A DNA stretch of 64,000 nt from positions 310,001 through 374,000 of the forward strand of contig NZ_CATKVU010000007.1 in the NCBI RefSeq assembly GCF_949820605.1, written 5' to 3'. The stretch is from Segatella copri (GTDB taxonomy: Bacteria > Bacteroidota > Bacteroidia > Bacteroidales > Bacteroidaceae). This document shows positions 53,959 through 64,000 of this stretch, one piece after another. Position 1 is the stretch's first letter; each line of letters begins with the position of its first letter. A program made the translations under genes and the position numbers. The notes below the pieces were generated by a model. That model did no database searches. It was not told where the DNA came from and was given only the letters and a program-made list of their open reading frames with translations.

Positions 53959-56934
53959 ATGGATAAAAACAACCTTTCAAAGAAAGTAGGTCTGCTGTTA
54001 GCAGGATGCTTTATTACTTTTAATGCTCTTGGTCAGACAACCATTAAGGGTCAGGTGGTAGATGCCACAGGTGAACCTGTCATTGGTGCCAGCATTCTGG
54101 TGAAAGATACCAAGAATGGTGCAGTGTCCGACTTGGATGGTAACTACAAGCTTGACAATGTTAAGGATGGTTCCGTCCTGGTATTCTCTTATCTGGGCTA
54201 CCGTACCCAGGAAATTCCTGTAAAGGGAAATCATGTTATCAATGTTTCGCTGAAAGAAAACGACGAGGTGCTCGATGAGGTGGTTGTCGTTGGTTATGCT
54301 GTGGGCAGCAAGCGCACGGTGTCGGGTGCTGTCGACCGCATCAAGAAAGAAGATATGAACAAGGGTGTGGTAACCAGTCCTGCCGAGGCCTTGAAGGGTA
54401 AGGTTGCGGGTGTTATCATTTCTCAGGCTGGCGGCGACCCTACCAGTTCGCCAAGTATCCGTGTTCGTGGAACCTCTTCTCTTTCAGGTGGTAACGACCC
54501 GTTGGTTATCATCGATGGCGTCTTTGCTGATATGACGATGTTCAATTCTCTGGCTCCTGGTGATATTGAGAGTCTCACCATCCTGAAGGATGCTTCTGAG
54601 ACTGCCCAGTATGGTTCACGTGGTGCTTCCGGTGTCATAGTTGTTACCACAGCCAAGGGCAAGTTGGGCTATTCCAGCCTGAGCTACAATGGCCAGTTTG
54701 GTGTCAATACAGTCTATAAGAATCTGGATCTGATGTCGGCTTCAGAATATCGTGAGACAGCCAAGTCTTTGGGCCTGACCTATACCGATATGGGTGGCGA
54801 TACCAATTTCCTCGAGGAGATTGAGCGCAATGTGGGCCTCACACAGAATCATAACATCTCTTTCTCTTCTGGTACAGACACTTCCAGTCTTCGTGCTTCT
54901 CTGGGATTCGTTCTCCGTCAGGGTGCCTTGAAGAATTCTGATATGAAGAATTTTACAGCAAAGCTGGATGGAACCCAGTATCTCTTCGACAAACATCTGA
55001 AGCTGGAACTGGGCATATTCGGTTCTCAGCGCAATAGCAATATCCAGTATGATATGCACAAGATGTTCTATTCTGCTACAGCCTATAACCCTACTTATCC
55101 TAATGTAAGAAACGACAAGGGCGAATGGGATGAGGATCTGCTTGCCAATGAAGTCTGGAATCCACTGGGATTGCTCGATATTGATGACTTCTACAAGGAT
55201 GCCTCTGTCAATGTTCATGGCAAGGCAACGGTCAATATCATCGACGGTCTCACTGTAAGTGCCTTTGGTTCATACAATTATTGGAACCGTGACAATAAGT
55301 TCTATATTCCTAACAATATCCAGATGGGTAAGCTGAACGGTAACGGATGGGCTTATATTGCCAATACCAACCGCAAGGACTATATGGGTAACATCATGGT
55401 GAATTTCTCCAAGGATTTCGGCAAGCATCACATTGATGCCTTGGCTCTGATGGAGGGACAGAAGTATACCTACGACTGGAACTCACAGGAGGCACATGGA
55501 TTTGATACCAACTACTTCAAGTTCAATAACATGAAGGCTGCTGCCAATGTGAGCTGGGGTAATCTGCAGTCTAACTACACCGAATATACCCTGAGCTCTT
55601 ATATGGCTCGTGTCAACTATATGCTGGCAGACAAATACATCGCTACCGTCAATGTTCGTACCGATGGTTCTTCTAAGTTGGGTAATGGTCAGAAGTGGGG
55701 CTGGTTCCCTTCTGCTTCCTTGGCATGGGTAATCAGCAATGAGCCTTGGATGAAGAAAATCAAGCAGATAGACAATTTCAAGATTCGTGCAGGATATGGT
55801 GTGACCGGTAATCAGGATGCCATCGATCCTTATACTTCTCTCGCCCTGATGGAGCCTAATGGTGTAACTACCGTCAACGGCGCAACAAGTACTACTTTTG
55901 CGGTTACCTCCAACAGCAACCCTGATCTGAAGTGGGAGGTAAAGAAGACATTTGATGCCGGTTTCGACCTGTCGATGTTCAAGCAGCGTCTCAATGTAAC
56001 CTTCGACTGGTACACTTCTGAAACATCAGATATGCTTTATACCTATACCGTGCCGGTACCTCCTTTCACTTACGACCGTCTGTTGGCCAATATGGGTACC
56101 ATGACTAATATGGGATTTGAACTGGCTGTTCGAGGTGACATCATCAAGACAAAGGACTTCACCTTCAATTCCGGTCTGAATTTCTCTTATCAGAAGAACA
56201 AGCTGAAGAAGTTGAGCGGTACCTACAAGGGACAGCCTATGACAACGAGCGAGCATATCTCTGTTGCCACCGTAGGTGCGGCTGGTCTGGTACATAATAA
56301 TGGCGTAACCTATCTCATTGAGGGACAGCCTGTAGGTGTGTTCTATCTGCCTCACTGCACAGGTATTGATGAGAATGGACAGTATATCATCGAAGACCTT
56401 GATGATAATGGTACCATTGATACGGGTGACAGTGGCGACCGCAAGGTTTGCGGACAGGCAATTCCTAAGTACTTCCTCGGCTGGGATATGAGCTTCAAGT
56501 ACAAGAACTGGGATCTGACTATGCAGTTTAACGGTGCTTTCGGTCATAAGATTTACAATGCTACATCCATGACCTTGAACAATATGAGTAATTTCCCAAC
56601 CTATAATATCCTGAGCGGTGCACAGCATCTCAATAACGGCAAGGGAATCCATGATGTTCAGATTTCTGATTACTGGCTGGAAAAGGGTGACTATATGAAC
56701 TTCGAGTACGCTTCTCTGGGATATACCTTCACCAATGATATGCTCAAGTGGAAGTTCATCAACAACATTCACCTTGCATTGTCTGTCAACAATATCTGTA
56801 CCCTCACAGGTTACAAGGGCTTGACTCCAATGATCAACTCTGCAACCATCAGTGGTGGCAATCTGGGTGTTGACGACAAGAACATCTATCCTCTGAGCCG
56901 TACTTATACTTTGTCGCTCTCAGTGAATTTCTAA
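53959..56934 (+). CDS. susC: SusC-type TonB-dependent transporter (starch locus)
   Basis: A 991-residue outer-membrane importer for malto-oligosaccharides. Signal peptide (KVGLLLAGCFITFNALGQ), regulatory domain (IKGQVVDATGEPVIGASILVK), TonB-box region (DEVVVVGYAVGSKRTVSGAV), plug (IRVRGTSSLSGGNDPLVIID, LTILKDASETAQYGSRGASG) and a beta-barrel ending TLSLSVNF are all present. The starch assignment comes from the downstream GH97 and GH13 genes and the upstream SusR-like regulator. It heads an operon susC-susD-GH97-GH13 on the plus strand. Confidence 0.93.
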   Translation: MDKNNLSKKVGLLLAGCFITFNALGQTTIKGQVVDATGEPVIGASILVKDTKNGAVSDLDGNYKLDNVKDGSVLVFSYLGYRTQEIPVKGNHVINVSLKENDEVLDEVVVVGYAVGSKRTVSGAVDRIKKEDMNKGVVTSPAEALKGKVAGVIISQAGGDPTSSPSIRVRGTSSLSGGNDPLVIIDGVFADMTMFNSLAPGDIESLTILKDASETAQYGSRGASGVIVVTTAKGKLGYSSLSYNGQFGVNTVYKNLDLMSASEYRETAKSLGLTYTDMGGDTNFLEEIERNVGLTQNHNISFSSGTDTSSLRASLGFVLRQGALKNSDMKNFTAKLDGTQYLFDKHLKLELGIFGSQRNSNIQYDMHKMFYSATAYNPTYPNVRNDKGEWDEDLLANEVWNPLGLLDIDDFYKDASVNVHGKATVNIIDGLTVSAFGSYNYWNRDNKFYIPNNIQMGKLNGNGWAYIANTNRKDYMGNIMVNFSKDFGKHHIDALALMEGQKYTYDWNSQEAHGFDTNYFKFNNMKAAANVSWGNLQSNYTEYTLSSYMARVNYMLADKYIATVNVRTDGSSKLGNGQKWGWFPSASLAWVISNEPWMKKIKQIDNFKIRAGYGVTGNQDAIDPYTSLALMEPNGVTTVNGATSTTFAVTSNSNPDLKWEVKKTFDAGFDLSMFKQRLNVTFDWYTSETSDMLYTYTVPVPPFTYDRLLANMGTMTNMGFELAVRGDIIKTKDFTFNSGLNFSYQKNKLKKLSGTYKGQPMTTSEHISVATVGAAGLVHNNGVTYLIEGQPVGVFYLPHCTGIDENGQYIIEDLDDNGTIDTGDSGDRKVCGQAIPKYFLGWDMSFKYKNWDLTMQFNGAFGHKIYNATSMTLNNMSNFPTYNILSGAQHLNNGKGIHDVQISDYWLEKGDYMNFEYASLGYTFTNDMLKWKFINNIHLALSVNNICTLTGYKGLTPMINSATISGGNLGVDDKNIYPLSRTYTLSLSVNF

Positions 56935-57005
56935 ATGTTTTCACATAGAATAGATAACAAGTTCTAATTAAGAATTACATTATTAATATATAAAGGATTA
57001 CAGTT

Positions 57006-60865
<3,860 letters not shown>

Positions 60866-60925
60866 AATGCAGAATTTTGAGTTATTATGAAAGAAAGTTT
60901 TCTTGAATTAATAATGATGCTCATG

Positions 60926-62659
60926 AAAAGAATGAATAAAATGTTGTTGGTTGCTGCCTTGGCGGCAACCACACTTTCTGCTCAGGCAGAACAGAAGAAG
61001 GGACCGGCTTGGTTGAGTGATGCACTTTTCTATCAGATTTATCCATCTTCCTATATGGATACTGATGGAAATGGTATTGGCGATTTGCCGGGTATCACTT
61101 CCAAGTTGGATTACATCAAGTCGCTGGGTGTGAACGCCCTTTGGCTCAATCCGATCTTTGAGTCGGGATGGTTTGATGGTGGCTATGATGTCATCGATTT
61201 CTACAAGGTGGATCCTCGATTCGGTACCAATACCGATTTGGTTACATTGGTCAATGAGGCCCATAAGCGTGGCATGAAGGTTTGTCTCGACCTGGTGGCA
61301 GGACATTCCAGCACCAAGTGTGCCTGGTTTAAGGAGTCTTCCGAGAAAGATCCTAACCAGCGTTACAGCGACTATTATATCTGGATGAACGATATTCCTG
61401 AGAGCGAGAAGAAAGAAATAGAAGCCCGTCATCAGGAGGCAAGTCCGGAGTCTAGTACCCGAGGCAGATATGTGGAGGCGAATGCTCCTCGTGCCAAGTA
61501 TTATGAGAAGAATTTCTTCGAGTGCCAGCCAGCCTTGAACTATGGCTTTGCTCATCCAGACCCAAATCATCCTTGGGAGCAGAGCGTAGATGCGCCTGGA
61601 CCACAGGCTGTTCGCAGGGAGATACGTAACATCATGGCTTTCTGGTTTGATAAGGGTGTGGATGGATTCCGTGTTGATATGGCGTCATCGCTCATCAAGA
61701 ACGACCCTGACAAGAAGGAGGTTTCCAAACTCTGGAATGAGATGCGTGCATGGAAGGACAAGTACTATCCTGAGACTGTCCTGATTTCAGAATGGGCTAA
61801 TCCGCAGCAAGCCATTCCTGCCGGTTTCAACATCGATTTCTACATCCATTTCGGTCTTAAGGGCTATGCCTCTCTGTTCTTCGACCGCAAGACTCCATGG
61901 GGAAAGTGGGAGCAGAGCTATCAGAACTGCTATTTCGACAAGCAGGGCAAGGGTTCGCTTAAGGAATTTAGCGAGAACTATACCAAGGCATATAATGCCA
62001 CCAAGAATCTCGGCTACATCGCTGTACCATCTGCCAACCACGATTACCAGCGTCCTAACATCGGTACCCGCAACACGCCAGACCAGCTGAAGGTGGCGAT
62101 GACCTTCTTCCTCACCATGCCTGGTATTCCATTTATCTATTATGGTGATGAGATTGGTATGAAGTATCAGATGAATCTCCCTAACAAGGAGGGTAGCAAT
62201 GAGCGCTCTGGTACCCGCACTCCGATGCAGTGGACCAAGGGCAAGAATGCCGGCTTCTCAACGAGTGCGCCTGATAAACTCTACTTCCCTGTAGATACGG
62301 AAAACGGAAAGTTGACCGTTGAGGCTCAGCAGGGAGATCAGAATTCTCTGTTGTCATATACCCGTAAGCTGGCCGCTTTGCGTCATTCAGCCAAGGCTCT
62401 TGACAATGAGGGAGATTGGAAGCTCCTGAACCAGAAGGGTCAGGAATATCCGATGGTATATGAGCGCACTTTGGGTGATGAGAAGTATGTTGTTGTCGTG
62501 AATCCTGGTGCCAAGGCAGCCTCTCTCAACATCACCTCTGTAGGTGGCAAGGCAGTTTCTGTTCTTTCTACAGGCAAGGTTGTATATAAATCAGGCAAGA
62601 AGACCGATGCCATCAAGGCTTCAGGCATTAGTGCCGCCGTATTCAAGGTGGCTAAGTAA
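60926..62659 (+). CDS. GH13 alpha-amylase / neopullulanase-type enzyme, periplasmic
   Basis: A 577-residue GH13 enzyme. The catalytic triad is Asp251 (GFRVDMASS, nucleophile), Glu289 (VLISEWANP, acid/base) and Asp373 (VPSANHDYQRP). The (beta/alpha)8 barrel opens with DALFYQIYPSSYMDTDGNGIGDLPG and a C-terminal beta domain follows at SLLSYTRKLAALRH. I chose the ATG at 60926 because it gives a normal signal peptide (MKRMNKMLLVAALAATTLSAQA); the ATG at 60887 adds a hydrophobic stub. The signal is not a lipobox, so it is periplasmic like SusA rather than surface-bound like SusG. It starts 60 bp after GH97. Confidence 0.88.
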   Translation, partial: KRMNKMLLVAALAATTLSAQAEQKKGPAWLSDALFYQIYPSSYMDTDGNGIGDLPGITSKLDYIKSLGVNALWLNPIFESGWFDGGYDVIDFYKVDPRFGTNTDLVTLVNEAHKRGMKVCLDLVAGHSSTKCAWFKESSEKDPNQRYSDYYIWMNDIPESEKKEIEARHQEASPESSTRGRYVEANAPRAKYYEKNFFECQPALNYGFAHPDPNHPWEQSVDAPGPQAVRREIRNIMAFWFDKGVDGFRVDMASSLIKNDPDKKEVSKLWNEMRAWKDKYYPETVLISEWANPQQAIPAGFNIDFYIHFGLKGYASLFFDRKTPWGKWEQSYQNCYFDKQGKGSLKEFSENYTKAYNATKNLGYIAVPSANHDYQRPNIGTRNTPDQLKVAMTFFLTMPGIPFIYYGDEIGMKYQMNLPNKEGSNERSGTRTPMQWTKGKNAGFSTSAPDKLYFPVDTENGKLTVEAQQGDQNSLLSYTRKLAALRHSAKALDNEGDWKLLNQKGQEYPMVYERTLGDEKYVVVVNPGAKAASLNITSVGGKAVSVLSTGKVVYKSGKKTDAIKASGISAAVFKVAK

Positions 62660-62698
62660 CCTGTGAACATGATTATTGCTAGCTTTATTAAATATCAG

Positions 62699-62736
62699 AA
62701 TCCGCATGGCTCTCTGGGCTGTGCGGATTTTTTATA
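62699..62736 (+). terminator. Terminator of the starch operon
   Basis: AATCCGCA pairs with TGCGGATT around a GGCTCTCTGGGCT loop, followed by TTTTTT. Confidence 0.8.
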
Positions 62737-62762
62737 CCGATTTTTCTTTTTAATAACTAAAG

Positions 62763-62817
62763 ATATTTAAATATTTAACCCGATATTTGGCGATAAATAA
62801 AGAAATAACTATATTTG
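62763..62817 (+). promoter_or_regulatory. hipBA promoter and putative operator; leaderless transcript
   Basis: TTTG (62786-62789), 20 bp, TATATTTG (62810-62817). The predicted start (about 62820) is only 2 nt before the ATG. Upstream is a perfect 12-bp palindrome ATATTTAAATAT (62763-62774), a candidate HipB site. Confidence 0.6.
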
Positions 62818-62821
62818 CAGC

Positions 62822-63139
62822 ATGATTACGGAATATGGTATAGAGGCAAAGTCTAATTCTGAGATTATATCAGAATTGGGGGGACGATTCAAGCAATATC
62901 GTCTGTTCAGCAATCTCACTCAGAAAGAGGTGGCTGTAAAGGCTGGTGTGAGCATTTTCACCATTAGCCAGTTTGAAAAAGGCGAAGCTAAGAACATAGG
63001 CTTTGGCACTATTCTTTCTCTGTTGAGGAGCATCGGATTCCTGGAGGAAGCAGAGAAACTCTTGCCGCCGCTGCCAATGTTGCCTAGCCAAGTGAAGAAA
63101 ATGAATGAAAAGAAGGAAAGGGTAAGACATGAAAGATAA
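62822..63139 (+). CDS. hipB: XRE-family antitoxin HipB
   Basis: A 105-residue DNA-binding protein with an HTH of the Xre/Cro type: LGGRFKQYRLFSNLTQKEVAVKAGVSIFTISQFEKGEAKNIGF. It precedes and overlaps hipA by 11 bp, the standard antitoxin position. HipB binds its operator and holds the HipA kinase inactive. The C-terminal tail (MPSQVKKMNEKKERVRHER) is basic and flexible, as in HipB. The start gives an almost leaderless mRNA. Confidence 0.85.
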   Translation: MITEYGIEAKSNSEIISELGGRFKQYRLFSNLTQKEVAVKAGVSIFTISQFEKGEAKNIGFGTILSLLRSIGFLEEAEKLLPPLPMLPSQVKKMNEKKERVRHER

Positions 63140-64000
63140 TGTTGTGCAGGTGAATTTGTGGGATAAGAATGTGGGCTTGTTGTCTTGGAATGACAAGCGG
63201 GGCTGCTCTGTTTTCCAATTCGACAAGGATTTTATGCAATATGGATGGAATATTGCACCATTGGTAGCGCCGTTGGATTCTGTTTATGTTCAAAGAACTT
63301 TCCCTATGTCTGGAAACAGAGAAAAACTTTATGCAGGTTTGCCTGAGTTCATAGCAGATTCTCTGCCTGACAATTGGGGAAATGTGGTCTTCCAGAAATG
63401 GATGGAAGCCAATCATCTGCAATCCAAAATGGTAAATGCAGTGGATAGACTGTCTTTTATCGGTAAGAGAGCAATGGGAGCCTTGGAGTTTCAACCTGCT
63501 CATATCCAGGAGGATGCATCTGTAAATATCGAATTGGCTTCACTTTATGAACTTGCGAATAAATTATTCCTGGATAGGCAGGATGTGAACATTGATATGA
63601 GCAACAGTCTTATTATGGAAGATTTGTACAAGGTGGGAACTTCCGCTGGTGGTCAGCGTCCTAAGGCGATTATCGGCATGGATGAAACTACAGGTATTAT
63701 TCGTTCAGGTCAAGCCGATTTGCCAACCAACTTTAAGCACTATATATTGAAGTTTGATACAAGCAGAAAAAATGAACTTCCTTTTACCAGGGTAGAGATG
63801 GCTTATTATCTGATGGCCAAGGATGCCGGTATCAATATGATGCCTTCTCGTTTGGTAGAGATTGAAGGAACCCAGAATTTTCTGACCCAACGCTTTGATA
63901 GAGTGGAGGGTAGAAAAATATATACTCAGACTTTAGCTGCCATGAGTTCCTTGGCTGATACTTACGAAGATTTGTTTGTGGTGGGTAGAAAACTGAATTT
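63129..64000 (+). CDS. hipA: HipA-like serine/threonine kinase toxin (cut by window end)
   Basis: The first 290 residues are in the window and the frame stays open. The N-terminal HipA domain (VNLWDKNVGLLSWNDKRGCSVF) is followed by FAGLPEFIADSLPDNWGN-type and DRLSFIGKRAMGALEF blocks, then the P-loop-like VGTSAGGQRPKAIIG and the kinase core (HYILKFDTSRKNELPFTRVEMAYYLMAKDAGINMMPSRLVEI, FLTQRFDRVEG). HipA phosphorylates targets such as glutamyl-tRNA synthetase and induces dormancy. The catalytic Asp lies past the window. Confidence 0.88.
   Translation, partial: MKDNVVQVNLWDKNVGLLSWNDKRGCSVFQFDKDFMQYGWNIAPLVAPLDSVYVQRTFPMSGNREKLYAGLPEFIADSLPDNWGNVVFQKWMEANHLQSKMVNAVDRLSFIGKRAMGALEFQPAHIQEDASVNIELASLYELANKLFLDRQDVNIDMSNSLIMEDLYKVGTSAGGQRPKAIIGMDETTGIIRSGQADLPTNFKHYILKFDTSRKNELPFTRVEMAYYLMAKDAGINMMPSRLVEIEGTQNFLTQRFDRVEGRKIYTQTLAAMSSLADTYEDLFVVGRKLN

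Overview
The window reads as a chromosomal segment of a gut Bacteroidales bacterium of the Prevotellaceae, most like Prevotella/Segatella copri. This is inferred from two SusC/SusD-type loci, many lipoproteins, Bacteroidetes-type promoters (TAnnTTTG at about -7, often with TTTG 19-20 bp upstream), and families such as DUF4923, DUF6377, DUF3810 and DUF6621. I saw no rRNA, tRNA, insertion sequence, phage gene or CRISPR array.

Layout. 1-13 kb: the tail of an SGNH esterase, a secreted histidine phosphatase, topoisomerase IV subunit A (parC), glycyl-tRNA synthetase, an FKBP lipoprotein, a MATE exporter, an M16 protease, a 38-residue protein with its own promoter and terminator, and a DUF4923 protein. 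13-28 kb: a beta-glucan utilisation locus with two GH3 beta-glucosidases, a DUF6377 membrane regulator, SusC, SusD, a surface glycan-binding lipoprotein and a GH16 endoglucanase lipoprotein. 28-38 kb: mainly housekeeping (DMT transporter, cyclophilin, HAD phosphatase, dnaK, recA, a carboxy(nor)spermidine dehydrogenase-type enzyme, crcB) and a VWA protein cut short by an in-frame amber codon. 38.2-39.2 kb is a gene-free block with two 22-bp tandem arrays and a nested palindromic element. 39-47 kb: an ADP-ribosyl-hydrolase/macro-like pair, a DUF3810 metalloprotease, a 34-residue protein, an M15 peptidase, an Lrp regulator, a MetE-like methyltransferase, greA and a membrane-anchored MutS-like ATPase. 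47.5-49.3 kb: an AT-rich two-gene cassette of an AAA ATPase and a probable PD-(D/E)XK nuclease, the best defence-system candidate here. 49-52 kb: two nitroreductases, a membrane protein, and the 5' stub of a lost TonB-dependent receptor. 52-62.7 kb: a compact starch locus (SusR-like DUF6377 regulator, SusC, SusD, GH97, GH13). The window ends in a HipBA toxin-antitoxin pair, hipA being cut by the window edge.

The strongest new observation is regulatory. Four promoters of the two glycan loci (GH3 at 13 kb, GH3 at 17.6 kb, beta-glucan susC, starch susC) each carry two copies of an (AT)CYAC motif, whose first base lies exactly 44 and 121 bp upstream of the T of the -7 box. The two copies are therefore 77 bp apart in every case. 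These promoters have no -33 TTTG, whereas several promoters of unrelated genes in the window have a perfect one. This looks like a shared activator architecture, plausibly bound by the DUF6377/SusR-like regulators encoded next to each locus.
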